Assembly: GCF_030813435.1 (NCBI RefSeq) | Contig: NZ_JAUSUG010000007.1 | Span: 62,001 to 126,000, forward strand | Length of the DNA: 64,000 bases | DNA from: Evansella vedderi | GTDB lineage: Bacteria > Bacillota > Bacilli > Bacillales > Salisediminibacteriaceae | Direction: 5' to 3' | Shown: positions 54,004 to 63,560 of the stretch, one piece after another | Layout of the letters: each line of letters starts with the position of its first letter | How positions within the stretch are numbered: position 1 is the stretch's first letter | The notes under the pieces: model-generated | Databases searched by the model: none | The model's input: only the letters and a program-made list of their open reading frames with translations | What the model was told of the DNA's origin: nothing | Made by a program: the position numbers and the translations under genes

Positions 54004-55032
54004 TTGATACAGGAACAAGAAAAACCTTTATTAGATGTACGTAACTTAAAAACATATTTTCACACAGAAAATGGAGTGGTTCCCTCCGTGGATGGTGTTT
54101 CATTTCATATAAATAAAGGAGAAGTCATTGCTATTGTAGGTGAATCTGGTTGTGGAAAGAGTGTCACCTCGTACTCCGTAATGGGACTTGTTGGACAACC
54201 GGGGAAAATTGAGGGTGGTGAGATCCTCTTTGAAGAAAAAGATTTAACAAAGCTGAGTAATGGCCAAATGCGAACATTACGCGGTAATGAAATCTCGATG
54301 ATTTTCCAAGAACCATTAACTTCTTTAAACCCGTTATTTACTGTAGGGTTTCAAATTTCTGAAGTGATTATGCTTCATGAAAAGGTTTCTAAAAAAATTG
54401 CAAAGCAAAAAACGGTTGAAATGATTAATAAAGTTGGGATACCTAATGCTTCGAAAATCTACTATTCTTTTCCCCATCAACTAAGTGGTGGGATGCGTCA
54501 AAGAATTATGATTGCAATAGCACTAGCTTGTAATCCAAAGCTCCTTATTGCTGATGAGCCAACCACTGCACTTGATGTGACAATTCAAGCACAAATCTTG
54601 CAACTAATGAAGGACTTAAGACAAGAATTAGATACTTCCATACTGCTCATCACCCATGATTTAGGGGTTGTTGCAGAAATGGTGGACCGGGTCATTGTCA
54701 TGTATGCAGGACAAGTGGTGGAAGAAGGAAACGTATTTAAATTATTTGAAAATCCGAAACATCCGTATACGAAAGGATTAATGGATAGTACACCTAAAAT
54801 ACATGAAAGAAAAGAGGAGCTTTATTCCATTAAAGGGACAGTACCAACACCAATGAATATGCCAACCGGATGTCGTTTCTATCCGAGGTGTGAATTTGCA
54901 ATGGAAAAATGTAAGGAAAAGGCCCCAGAATTACTAGAAGTGAAGCAGGGTTATCATGTCCGTTGTTGGCTTCATGAGGAAGGGGAGGTTAATTTAGATG
55001 AAGAATTCAATAGAAAACCAGCCACTACTTGA
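54004..55032 (+). CDS. Peptide ABC transporter ATP-binding protein, OppD/DppD type
   Basis: 342 residues from a TTG start with AAAGGGGG upstream. Walker A is GESGCGKS, the signature [15 protein letters not shown], Walker [13 protein letters not shown] and the H-loop [10 protein letters not shown]. The C-terminal oligo_HPY region carries CRFYPRCEFAMEKC. Its 3' end overlaps the next ATPase gene by 35 bp. Confidence 0.95.
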   Translation: MIQEQEKPLLDVRNLKTYFHTENGVVPSVDGVSFHINKGEVIAIVGESGCGKSVTSYSVMGLVGQPGKIEGGEILFEEKDLTKLSNGQMRTLRGNEISMIFQEPLTSLNPLFTVGFQISEVIMLHEKVSKKIAKQKTVEMINKVGIPNASKIYYSFPHQLSGGMRQRIMIAIALACNPKLLIADEPTTALDVTIQAQILQLMKDLRQELDTSILLITHDLGVVAEMVDRVIVMYAGQVVEEGNVFKLFENPKHPYTKGLMDSTPKIHERKEELYSIKGTVPTPMNMPTGCRFYPRCEFAMEKCKEKAPELLEVKQGYHVRCWLHEEGEVNLDEEFNRKPATT

Positions 55033-56014
55033 AATTAAAGGGTTAAAAAAATATTTTGATTTATCCTCTGGTCTCTTTAATAAAGAAAAGAAGTTTCTGA
55101 AGGCAGTAGATGGAATTAGTTTAGAGGTTTACCCTGGGGAGACACTGGGAATCGTAGGGGAATCTGGTTGTGGGAAATCTACGACTGGAAATGTCATTCT
55201 TAGATTATTGGAGGCCACGGAAGGGCAAATTATTTTTGATGGTAAAGACTTATCTAAGTTATCTAAGAAAGAAATGAGAGAAAAAAGAAAAGATATACAA
55301 ATGATCTTTCAAGATCCCTTTTCCTCCTTGAATCCACGGATGAAAGTGTTTGATATTATAGCCGAACCTCTTCGGTCACATAAAGTAGCAGCAGGTAAAG
55401 AATTGAAAAATAGAGTGTATGAATTGATGGAAGTGGTTGGTATTAGTAAATCCTTTGCTAATCGGTATCCTCATGAATTTAGTGGTGGGCAACGTCAAAG
55501 AATTGGAATTGCTCGAGCACTTGCGTTGAAGCCTAAATTGATCGTTTGCGATGAACCTGTATCTGCATTGGACGTAAGCATTCAATCACAAATCTTGAAT
55601 TTATTATCTAAATTACAAAAAGAATTTCAGTTGACTTACATTTTTATAGCCCATGGATTACCTGCTATAAAACATATTAGTGATAGAGTTGCTGTGATGT
55701 ATTTGGGGAAAATTGTAGAGTTAGCTACGAAAGATCAATTGTTCGATTCACCAATGCACCCATATACAGAAGGACTGTTATCTTCTGTTCCTGTGCCAGA
55801 TCCTCAAATCAGGGATTCAAAAGAACGTATAATCTTAGAAGGAGATTTACCGAGTCCCGCAAATCCACCATTAGGATGCCGTTTTCATACTAGGTGTGCC
55901 TATGCAGATGACAAATGTAAAACGGAAGAACCTCAATTAGTAGAGGAAAGGGATGGTCACTTTGTCATGTGTCATTACCCATTATTACAAGGTAAAGGTG
56001 TTTTAGTAAATTAA
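54998..56014 (+). CDS. Peptide ABC transporter ATP-binding protein, OppF/DppF type
   Basis: 338 residues with Walker A GESGCGKSTTGN, signature FSGGQRQRIGIARAL, Walker B LIVCDEPVSALD and the C-terminal Cys cluster CRFHTRCAYADDKC. The H-loop reads FIAHGLPAIKHI, with Gly where most family members have Asp after His; the His itself is kept. The start lies within the oppD gene after GGGGAGG, so the two ATPases are probably made together. Confidence 0.94.
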   Translation: MKNSIENQPLLEIKGLKKYFDLSSGLFNKEKKFLKAVDGISLEVYPGETLGIVGESGCGKSTTGNVILRLLEATEGQIIFDGKDLSKLSKKEMREKRKDIQMIFQDPFSSLNPRMKVFDIIAEPLRSHKVAAGKELKNRVYELMEVVGISKSFANRYPHEFSGGQRQRIGIARALALKPKLIVCDEPVSALDVSIQSQILNLLSKLQKEFQLTYIFIAHGLPAIKHISDRVAVMYLGKIVELATKDQLFDSPMHPYTEGLLSSVPVPDPQIRDSKERIILEGDLPSPANPPLGCRFHTRCAYADDKCKTEEPQLVEERDGHFVMCHYPLLQGKGVLVN

Positions 56015-56075
56015 TTGTTTTTTAGTAGTATCTTATAGCTTAATAGTACTAGTGAACAATAAAGGGGATGAATCA

Positions 56076-57212
56076 ATGCAATCCTATATTAAACAATCCG
56101 AGAAAGACATGTTGTTCATGCTTGAAAAACTTGTAAATATCGATAGTGGTTCCTATAATCGAGAAGGTGTCAATGAAGTAGGAGCACTAATAAGAAACTA
56201 TTTTGAGAGTATAGGTTTTCAAGGGAAAGCTTTACCAGGGGGAGAATATGGGGATCACTTACTGATTGAGCATCCAGAATCTATTAATCCTTCTATTATA
56301 CTTGTGGCACATATGGACACTGTTTTTCCAAAGGGGACGGCCCACAAACGTCCTTTTAAGGTAGAAGGTGACAGAGCTTATGGACCAGGTGTCATTGATA
56401 TGAAGGGGAGTCATGTTACCCTCTTGTATGCTTTAAAGGCGTTAACTAACGATGGGCATGGAGACTGTTTAAAGAACTTACAAATACTTTTTAATAGCGA
56501 TGAAGAAGTTGGGTCCCGCTCTTCCCGTTCTGTTATTGAACAATTATCTAAAGGGAAAAAGTATGCAATCATTATGGAGCCTTCTAGAGAAAGTGAGACG
56601 ATCGTTTCTGCTCGTCGGGGAGGTGGAAGATATACCGTCCATGTAAAGGGAAGGGCATCCCATGCAGGAGTAGCACCAGAAAAGGGGCGTAATGCCCTTG
56701 AGGTATTAGCACGGAAAATCATTAAACTTCATCAATTGAGTGATTATGAGAATGGGATCTCCGTCAGCGTTGGTTTAGCAGAAGGGGGAACGGCTGTAAA
56801 TACCGTTCCTCCCGTGGCAACTGCTGAAGTGGATGTACGTATTTCAACATATGAACAGGCCGATGAAATTGAACAGAAACTAAAGGCGGTTTGTGCAGAG
56901 TCTGAGATGGATGGAACAGAAGTTACATTAAACGGGCATATAAGTCGACCCCCAATGATGAAAAATGAAGGGACCGAAGAATTATTGTCTGTTGTTAAGG
57001 GGATTGGTAAGGAGTTAGGAATTACAATTGAAGATAAAACCACAGGGGGAGGTTCTGATGCTGCATTTACAGCAGCTATGGGAGTACCAACTGTAGATGG
57101 TATAGGTCCAATTGGTGGTAATGCCCACAGTGAAGATGAATTTTTATACGTTCCTTCTTTACAGGAGCGGACATATCTTCTAGCAAAAACAATTAAAAGA
57201 TTATCCGATTAA
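56076..57212 (+). CDS. M20-family peptidase (carboxypeptidase G2/glutamate carboxypeptidase-like)
   Basis: I chose the ATG at 56076, 7 nt after AAAGGGGATG, over an upstream GTG at 56052. 378 residues. Metal and catalytic segments: LVAHMDTVFPKGTA (H, D), YGPGVIDMKGSHV, FNSDEEVGSRSSR (catalytic E and ligand), MEPSRESETIVSARRGGGRY, and HSEDEFLYV at the end. It resembles carboxypeptidase G2-type enzymes that release C-terminal glutamate. It closes the peptide cluster, so imported peptides may be split by it. Confidence 0.93.
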   Translation: MQSYIKQSEKDMLFMLEKLVNIDSGSYNREGVNEVGALIRNYFESIGFQGKALPGGEYGDHLLIEHPESINPSIILVAHMDTVFPKGTAHKRPFKVEGDRAYGPGVIDMKGSHVTLLYALKALTNDGHGDCLKNLQILFNSDEEVGSRSSRSVIEQLSKGKKYAIIMEPSRESETIVSARRGGGRYTVHVKGRASHAGVAPEKGRNALEVLARKIIKLHQLSDYENGISVSVGLAEGGTAVNTVPPVATAEVDVRISTYEQADEIEQKLKAVCAESEMDGTEVTLNGHISRPPMMKNEGTEELLSVVKGIGKELGITIEDKTTGGGSDAAFTAAMGVPTVDGIGPIGGNAHSEDEFLYVPSLQERTYLLAKTIKRLSD

Positions 57213-57215
57213 AGG

Positions 57216-57252
57216 AAAAGAGACAAGTGCAATGGCACTTGTCTCTTTTATT
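57216..57252. terminator. Terminator between the peptide operon and the NMO-like gene
   Basis: AAAAGAGACAAGTGC and GCACTTGTCTCTTTT form a perfect 15-bp stem with loop AATG and a short T run. The symmetrical A/T flanks let it work for both convergent transcripts. Confidence 0.9.
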
Positions 57253-58229
57253 TAAGCTCTAGTGTTGACCAACGTATGATCAAAACTGGAATACTCACTA
57301 ACAATATTATCAATAATCACCTTTACTGGCAGAATATCATTGATCTCATGCACTCTTGCCCCGCTAAAGACAAGACCCTCCTCCGCATCTCCATCTCGAG
57401 ATTTTAGGAGGGAGTCATAAATACAAAATCGATGGGAACATTTCTTTAAGCAGGAATAACATTTATCTATCTTAACCTTCTTATCATGGCTAATTCTTTC
57501 TGTAAAGGCGTTTTTAATGGCACGTCCCTCTAGGCCAACAACGGATTTGATTAGGGTTGTGTCCCCTTTTTTCGTATTAAGGTATTTTTCTTTAAAGGAC
57601 ATTGGTGCATCACATTCTACGCTAGCAACAAACCTAGATCCCATTTGAACTCCCGAGGCACCCATATCAATGGCTCGTTTTACATCTTCTCCGTTTATAA
57701 TACCTCCAGCAGCAATAACAGGAATGTTAACGGCCTCCACAACCTCTGGTAATATATCAAACAGAGGTCGATCTGTTCCAAGGTGGCCACCTGCTTCAAA
57801 TCCTTCAACAACAACAGCAGCTGCACCTAGTCTTTGTGACATTTTTGCCAACTTTGCTGAAGAAACGATGGAGATCACTGGTATATTGTATTCTTTTCCC
57901 CAAGAATACATATCTCTTGATATACCTGCACCGGAAATAATGAAATCAACCTTTTCCTCCATGGCTGCTTTCATGGTTTCCGCAAAGTCTGTCATAGCAT
58001 AAAGCACGTTGACACCTATGTAACCGACACCTTTCGTTAACTCTCTAGCCTTTCTAATATGCCCCCTCATTTCATCAATAGGAATTCCTGTACCTGATAT
58101 AATTCCTATTCCCCCTGCATTGGCAACAGCTGAAGCTAGGCCACTTAAGGATATCCCAACACCCATTCCCCCTTGGATGATTGGTACTCTAGGCTCCATG
58201 TGCGCAATTTTCAATTGTGGAAAATTCAT
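57252..58229 (-). CDS. Nitronate monooxygenase-like / FMN-dependent enoyl-reductase family protein
   Basis: 325 residues of an FMN-binding TIM barrel: PIIQGGMGVGISLSGLASAV, GGIGIISGTGIP, GFEAGGHLGTDRPLFDILPE, PVIAAGGIINGEDVKRAIDM and GASGVQMGSRFVASVE. A Cys cluster (CYSCLKKCSHRFC) near residue 265 is seen in one branch of this family. It could be a nitronate monooxygenase or a FabK-like enzyme. Single gene, possibly co-transcribed with nothing else. Confidence 0.88.
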   Translation of the reverse strand: MNFPQLKIAHMEPRVPIIQGGMGVGISLSGLASAVANAGGIGIISGTGIPIDEMRGHIRKARELTKGVGYIGVNVLYAMTDFAETMKAAMEEKVDFIISGAGISRDMYSWGKEYNIPVISIVSSAKLAKMSQRLGAAAVVVEGFEAGGHLGTDRPLFDILPEVVEAVNIPVIAAGGIINGEDVKRAIDMGASGVQMGSRFVASVECDAPMSFKEKYLNTKKGDTTLIKSVVGLEGRAIKNAFTERISHDKKVKIDKCYSCLKKCSHRFCIYDSLLKSRDGDAEEGLVFSGARVHEINDILPVKVIIDNIVSEYSSFDHTLVNTRA

Positions 58230-58374
58230 TCACTCACCCTCATTTCGTCAATAGTAAACAATGATTGAAGCTATATGGCCAATAATAGCAATAGAAAATC
58301 AGAAAAGCAATTGACATTTGTCATGTGTTTCTAATACTAGGTTATATTTTTTGCGGTTGATAAGGAGAAGGGGA

Positions 58375-58941
58375 TCAACCAAAGGAAGAAAAACCTTTAT
58401 TGGTCAGTCTAATCATTATAACCGCCATTTCCTTCGGAGATTTTTCCATGCCATTATTCAACCAATTTTTGATTACTTGTATGCCTCCACTAACAGCAAA
58501 CAAACTTAAATACTCAGAGATTTCCGAATCTATGTCACTCATAGACATCCAATTTTTTACCGTATAGTCGTGGGCGACCTTCATCACTCGTTTTTGAAAA
58601 TTAGCATCACCATGTTCACTTAACAATGTCCTACAAACATCACTGTTAGCCGCCACATACTCTAATAGCTTCTCTGTCATTTGTAGCGCTTCTTCTTCCT
58701 TGTTGTAATTGTATTTACTAAGGGTTTTGTTCATATCTTCGATGATTTCCCCTTCAATTTGGTTGAGGAGATCAAACTGATCCTTGAAATGGGAATAAAA
58801 AGTGGAGCGGTTGATGTCAGCAACCTCACATACTTCTTTTACTGTAATAGTAGAGATAGGTTTTTCTTTTAATAATTGCATAAGACTTTGTTTTAGGACC
58901 ATTCGGGTATATTTTTTACGTCGATCCATTTTAGAACTCAA
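58375..58941 (-). CDS. TetR/AcrR-family transcriptional regulator
   Basis: 188 residues with an N-terminal helix-turn-helix (MVLKQSLMQLLKEKPISTIT, VKEVCEVADINRSTFYSHFK) and a C-terminal ligand domain resembling the DhaS/TetR_C_7 type. It is divergent from the MMPL transporter gene, with 115 bp between, and is the obvious candidate regulator for it. The inducer is unknown. Confidence 0.92.
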   Translation of the reverse strand: MSSKMDRRKKYTRMVLKQSLMQLLKEKPISTITVKEVCEVADINRSTFYSHFKDQFDLLNQIEGEIIEDMNKTLSKYNYNKEEEALQMTEKLLEYVAANSDVCRTLLSEHGDANFQKRVMKVAHDYTVKNWMSMSDIDSEISEYLSLFAVSGGIQVIKNWLNNGMEKSPKEMAVIMIRLTNKGFSSFG

Positions 58942-59056
58942 TTTATATCCACCTTTCTTATGATATCCAACACATACGTAGGATTTTGTTGGAAATTTAA
59001 CAGATAATACTAAACTGTTTGTTGAATAGACAACACGGTGTCATTATAATTGTATA

Positions 59057-61141
59057 ATGGTGAAGGTGCAAGGGGAGTTGGTAACGATCGACATAACAGC
59101 AGGAATAGTCAAACATAAAAAAATAGTCGTGGTTGCTTTTATGATTATTGCTGTTATATCCGCAATCGCACAATTTTTTGTATCCGTTAATTACAATATG
59201 GTAGATTATCTGCCTGATGAGGCCCAATCTACTATTGCAATTGAAATAATGGAAGAAGAATTTACCGCCTCTGTTCCAGATACGAGAGTAATGATTAATG
59301 ATGTTTCCGTACAGGAGGCGCTTATATATAAAGCGAAACTTGCTGACATCAACGGAGTTTCTGATGTTATCTGGCTAGATGATGTAATAGATTTGAAAAT
59401 ACCATTGGAAATGGCAGACCAGGAAATTGTGGAATCCTATTACAGAGGTAATAAGGCATTGTTTTCCTTAAGTATTCGAAATGGCGAGGAAGTGGAGGCA
59501 ACGGATGCCATTTATGAACTGATCGGTGAGGATGATGCCATGGCAGGTGAAGCATTGGATACGGCAACCTCGCAAAAAATGGCTGGAACAGAAGCCTTTT
59601 ATGCAGCCGTATTGCTAGTTCCTATCATTATCATCATACTTGTTTTATCCACAACATCTTGGATAGAACCTGTGTTTTTTCTCACAGCCATTGGCGTATC
59701 CGTACTTATAAACTTAGGAACCAATATCTTTATAGGGGAAGTTTCCTTCGTTACACAGTCTGTAGCCCCCATATTACAGCTTGCTGTATCTCTAGATTAT
59801 GCTATTTTTCTGCTCCATTGTTTCTCAGACTATCGAAAGAAAACGAATAATCCAGAAGAAGCCATGCAGCTTGCCATGAAAAAAACTTTTCCAGCCATTG
59901 CAGCTAGTGCAGCAACAACCTTTTTTGGATTTACAGCACTAACTTTGATGCAATTTGAAATTGGTTCCGATTTAGGAGTAAACCTCGTAAAGGGTATCGT
60001 CCTAAGTTTTATCAGTGTCATGGTATTTTTACCTGCGTTGACTCTATTGTTTTTTAAATGGATGGATAAAACACAGCATAAAAGCTTTGTTCCAAGTTTT
60101 AAAGGAATCGGGGAGTATGTCGTAAAGATTAGATTTTCTAGTTTGATACTGGTATTCCTTGTTCTTATACCAAGCTTTCTAGCACAAGGTAATACCACCT
60201 TTACGTATGGGTTAGGGGAACAGCCCGAAACCACTCGTGCAGGTAGTGATTATAAAGTAATTGAAGAGGTATTTGGACAGTCAACCCCAATTGTATTACT
60301 TGTTCCGAAGGGGGAGTTGGTTAGGGAGGAGCAGCTAGTCCAGGAATTAAATGAATTGAATCATGTTACAAGCATCATTTCCTATGTAAATACGGTGGGT
60401 ACTGTCATACCGCCTGAATATCTCGATGAATCCGTTATGAAAGAATTTTTTTCGGAAAATTATAGTCGAATCATTATTTACACGGACCTCGACAAGGAGG
60501 GGGACGCTCCCTTTGCCTTGTTGGAGAAAATACAGGAATTGGCAGCTTCCTATTATGGGGATGAAGCCCTTAGTCTTGGGGAGAGTGTGGCTTTATATGA
60601 TATAAAAAATACAGTCTTAAAAGACAATACTGTCGTGAATATGGTAACAATACTGGCCATTACTGTGGTTTTACTAGTTACATTTAAATCCATATCTATT
60701 CCAATTGTTTTGCTCTTGACCATTCAGTCAGCCGTTTGGATCAACTTATCGGTTCCGTATTTCACAGATACTTCCTTAGTTTTTGTAGGATATTTAATTA
60801 TTAGTACGGTACAGCTGGCAGCTACGGTTGACTATGCCATTCTCCTAACCGAAAACTATAAAGAACATCGGAAGGTAATGTCAGTCTTACAAGCGGTTAA
60901 ACGAACGCTAGATGAAAAAATATTCTCCATTTCCATTTCTGCTTCTATTTTATCCAGCGTAGGGTTTATTCTTTGGATAACGTCATCTAATCCGATTGTT
61001 TCAGCAATAGGATTACTCCTTGGAAGGGGAGCATTACTTGCCTTTGTTTTGGTCGTTTGTTTTTTGCCTGCCATGCTGTTGACTTTTGATAAATGGATTA
61101 ACAAAACAACCTATAAAGCAAACTTTTATGAGGGGAAATGA
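59057..61141 (+). CDS. MMPL/RND-family membrane transporter (YdfJ-like)
   Basis: 694 residues with twelve predicted helices in two halves. Each half has an extracytoplasmic loop and a sterol-sensing-like helix bundle (about 190-345 and 520-690; LQLAVSLDYAIFLLHCFSDY and VQLAATVDYAILLTENYKEH hold the paired Asp-Tyr of the proton relay). Members export lipids, surfactants or drugs by proton motive force. The start is uncertain: the ATG at 59057 has little ribosome binding site, and a TTG near 59078 follows AGGGGAG closely. The stop overlaps the next start (ATGA), so the two genes are coupled. Confidence 0.9.
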   Translation: MVKVQGELVTIDITAGIVKHKKIVVVAFMIIAVISAIAQFFVSVNYNMVDYLPDEAQSTIAIEIMEEEFTASVPDTRVMINDVSVQEALIYKAKLADINGVSDVIWLDDVIDLKIPLEMADQEIVESYYRGNKALFSLSIRNGEEVEATDAIYELIGEDDAMAGEALDTATSQKMAGTEAFYAAVLLVPIIIIILVLSTTSWIEPVFFLTAIGVSVLINLGTNIFIGEVSFVTQSVAPILQLAVSLDYAIFLLHCFSDYRKKTNNPEEAMQLAMKKTFPAIAASAATTFFGFTALTLMQFEIGSDLGVNLVKGIVLSFISVMVFLPALTLLFFKWMDKTQHKSFVPSFKGIGEYVVKIRFSSLILVFLVLIPSFLAQGNTTFTYGLGEQPETTRAGSDYKVIEEVFGQSTPIVLLVPKGELVREEQLVQELNELNHVTSIISYVNTVGTVIPPEYLDESVMKEFFSENYSRIIIYTDLDKEGDAPFALLEKIQELAASYYGDEALSLGESVALYDIKNTVLKDNTVVNMVTILAITVVLLVTFKSISIPIVLLLTIQSAVWINLSVPYFTDTSLVFVGYLIISTVQLAATVDYAILLTENYKEHRKVMSVLQAVKRTLDEKIFSISISASILSSVGFILWITSSNPIVSAIGLLLGRGALLAFVLVVCFLPAMLLTFDKWINKTTYKANFYEGK

Positions 61142-62982
61142 TAATGAGAAAAAAACAATTATTAATGATTAGTCTAGTTTTAGTGCTTATCTTGCCTTTT
61201 ATTCTAGTTAATGCCACACCAAACGTTGGTTCCACTGAAAAAACAACTGGTGAGCAGCTTACCGATGGGGAAATTGTTTCAAAGGATGAAGTGGTCTATG
61301 CCACATTAAGGGCTACTGGAGAATTGGATGAAATCTATGTGGTAAATATACTAGACGTAACGAAAGCAGGAAGCCTTGTAGATTATGGAACGTATTCCAC
61401 AGTAAAAAACTTAACGGATTTATCAGAAATAGAGAAATTAGATGATAAGGTTAGGCTTACGGCTCCAACGGGGAAATTCTATTATCAAGGGAATATGAAT
61501 GATGGAGAATTACCTTGGAATATTGCTGTTACTTATTTTCTGAACGGAAAAGAAGTAGACCCTAAGGAACTTGTAGGAAAAGACGGGAGTTTCCAACTGA
61601 AAATAGAAACTGCCCCTAATGAAAATGTGGATGCTTCCTTCTTTGAGAATTATGTAGTACAAATTTCCCTTGTCCTATCCCCTGAAAAGTTTGTAAACAT
61701 CCAGGCCCCTGATGCAATGGTTGCAAATGCTGGGAAAAATAAGCATGTTACTTTTACTGTAATGCCGGGGCAAGAAGTTGATTTGAGTTTAATTGCTGAT
61801 GTAGTGGATTTTGAAATGGATAGCATTGAAATTTCTGCAATTCCATCTTCAATGGCTATTGATGTGGATACAGAGGGCATGACAGATGACATCAAGACCT
61901 TAGTAGAGGCCATTGAACAAATCCATAATGGAGTTACTGAGTTAAGAAGGGGAGTAACGGATTTAAACAAAGGGGTTAGAAGCCTCCGTGACGGTTCCGC
62001 AAAGTACCGTGATGGAATGGTGGAAATTAGTGGAGCCTCCTCTGAACTCATTGAAGGATCCGTAATGATCAACGAGATGTTGAAGAATATGAGTAACTCC
62101 ATAAGTGAAAATTTAATGGACCACAATATGTCCGAGTGGGATTTAACTGACTTGGAGAATTTACCCGAAGGATTATCTAATTTAGGAGGTACGCTGGGAG
62201 AAATAGCAGATGAATTGCAAATACTTGATGGGAACTATTCCGATACCTTTAATGAATTAGATCAAGCTATGAAAGAGATACCTAACAACTCCATTTCAGA
62301 CGAGGAAATAGAACGGCTATATGAAAGTGGAGTAGATCGAGAAGTTATGGATAGATTGGTAGAGACCTATACGGCAAGTCAAAGGGCAATAAATGCTTAC
62401 GATAATGTTAGGGGTAATTTTAATGAAATGGAAACTACTCTTAATGAAACTAGTAATTCTATTAGGGATTGGAGTAATTCACTAAATTCCATTTCTACTA
62501 ACCTTGGTGATTCTTTAGAAGAAATGGATATATTTGATTTCATTGAACAATTGGAGGAGGGATTATCTGCCTTTTCTACTAATTATGAAGAGTTCCATAA
62601 TGGCTTAATTAGTTATACAAATGGGGTTGCCGAATTATCAGACTCCTACAGGGATATTCATTCAGGAATAGTCGAACTGGCAAATGGAACAGGTGTTCTT
62701 GAAGGTGGTATAGGGGAACTTGAGGATGGCACGAAAAAACTGTACGAATCAACTAATAGATTACCGGATCAAATGCTTGAAGAAATTGACAGGATGATTG
62801 GAGATTTCGATAAGTCTGATTTTAATCCTGTGTCGTTCGTATCACCGAAAATCAAAAAAATCAATTCCGTACAGTTTGTCATTAAAACAGAAAAACTGAA
62901 AAAAGATAAAGAGGAAATTGCGATAGAAGATGAAGAGGAGCCAAAAGGTTTTTGGATTCGACTTCGAGAGCTATTTTTCTAA
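61138..62982 (+). CDS. Exported/membrane-anchored heptad-repeat protein coupled to the MMPL transporter (614 aa)
   Basis: The N-terminal hydrophobic segment (KKQLLMISLVLVLILPFILV) is a signal or anchor. A beta-rich domain follows (about 40-235; KDEVVYATLRATGELDEIYV). A long helical region (about 245-560) is rich in repeats of the form xxxLxxG, as in GVTELRRGVTDLNKGVRSLR and GIVELANGTGVLEGGIGELE. The C-terminus is charged and ends FWIRLRELFF. The repeats resemble the YhgE/Pip extracellular region, but the C-terminal helices of YhgE are missing. It overlaps the MMPL gene by 4 bp, so it is probably its outer partner. No enzymatic motif seen. Confidence 0.82.
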   Translation: MIMRKKQLLMISLVLVLILPFILVNATPNVGSTEKTTGEQLTDGEIVSKDEVVYATLRATGELDEIYVVNILDVTKAGSLVDYGTYSTVKNLTDLSEIEKLDDKVRLTAPTGKFYYQGNMNDGELPWNIAVTYFLNGKEVDPKELVGKDGSFQLKIETAPNENVDASFFENYVVQISLVLSPEKFVNIQAPDAMVANAGKNKHVTFTVMPGQEVDLSLIADVVDFEMDSIEISAIPSSMAIDVDTEGMTDDIKTLVEAIEQIHNGVTELRRGVTDLNKGVRSLRDGSAKYRDGMVEISGASSELIEGSVMINEMLKNMSNSISENLMDHNMSEWDLTDLENLPEGLSNLGGTLGEIADELQILDGNYSDTFNELDQAMKEIPNNSISDEEIERLYESGVDREVMDRLVETYTASQRAINAYDNVRGNFNEMETTLNETSNSIRDWSNSLNSISTNLGDSLEEMDIFDFIEQLEEGLSAFSTNYEEFHNGLISYTNGVAELSDSYRDIHSGIVELANGTGVLEGGIGELEDGTKKLYESTNRLPDQMLEEIDRMIGDFDKSDFNPVSFVSPKIKKINSVQFVIKTEKLKKDKEEIAIEDEEEPKGFWIRLRELFF

Positions 62983-63289
62983 TATAAATTTGATTACGGA
63001 GGGTGTCTTAAAAGGTTAAAACCATACCTTTTTGTACGAAAAATATGTTTAAATATATCGTTTATTTTCAAACGAAGTTGATTGAAGCGTAAATCAACTT
63101 CCAAATTTAGCACATCCAAAATAGTTTTCATTTATCGTAGTGTCTATAAGGACATGGGAGTTTGAGACCCCTATTTGTGAACAAAATATGAACTTTTATC
63201 AATATGTAAAAATAAACACATCCTTTTAACTATTTTCTTGTTAATCTTAACCAATAATAAAACAGAAAATATTAATTGGAGGGAAAACA
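62983..63289. other. Intergenic region with a family-B-like hairpin
   Basis: 307 bp. Apart from the hairpin at 63001-63037, I see no reading frame or riboswitch. It is AT-rich and should contain the promoter of the Cys-rich gene at 63290. Confidence 0.5.
63001..63037 (+). terminator. Hairpin after the heptad-repeat gene, repeat family B copy 4 (diverged)
   Basis: AAAAGG and CCTTTTT flank a short loop; the left side GAGGGTGTCTTAAAAGGTTAAAA matches the left arm of the other family B hairpins, while the right arm has decayed. Confidence 0.5.
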
Positions 63290-63532
63290 ATGAGCTGTGG
63301 TTGTTCTGGAAATTTAAGTGATGGGCAAGCAATAGTGGATCATGTAAAAAGTAAGGGAAAACAAAATTTTTCCCCAAAGGTTCCACATATCATTAGCTGT
63401 GATTGTGGAGAGGCATTTACACTAGAGACGGTTATTATGAACTGCCCTAATTGTGAAATGACATTTGTAGTAAAACCATGTGGATCCGCTGATGTTAACA
63501 ATATTAAGCAAGCAGGCATTAAATATGCCTAA
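63290..63532 (+). CDS. Small Cys-rich zinc-ribbon-like protein (80 aa)
   Basis: An ATG after TTGGAGGG encodes 80 residues with seven cysteines: C3 and C5 (MSCGCSGN), C37 and C39 (ISCDCGEAF), C52 and C55 (NCPNCEMTF) and C64. The CxC...CxxC arrangement suggests a structural zinc site, and the N-terminal CGC could be a second metal or redox site. No UGA is present. Monocistronic with a good terminator. The specific function is unknown. Confidence 0.85.
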   Translation: MSCGCSGNLSDGQAIVDHVKSKGKQNFSPKVPHIISCDCGEAFTLETVIMNCPNCEMTFVVKPCGSADVNNIKQAGIKYA

Positions 63533-63560
63533 TCCAATTCTTTAAGAAGCTATCGATAAG

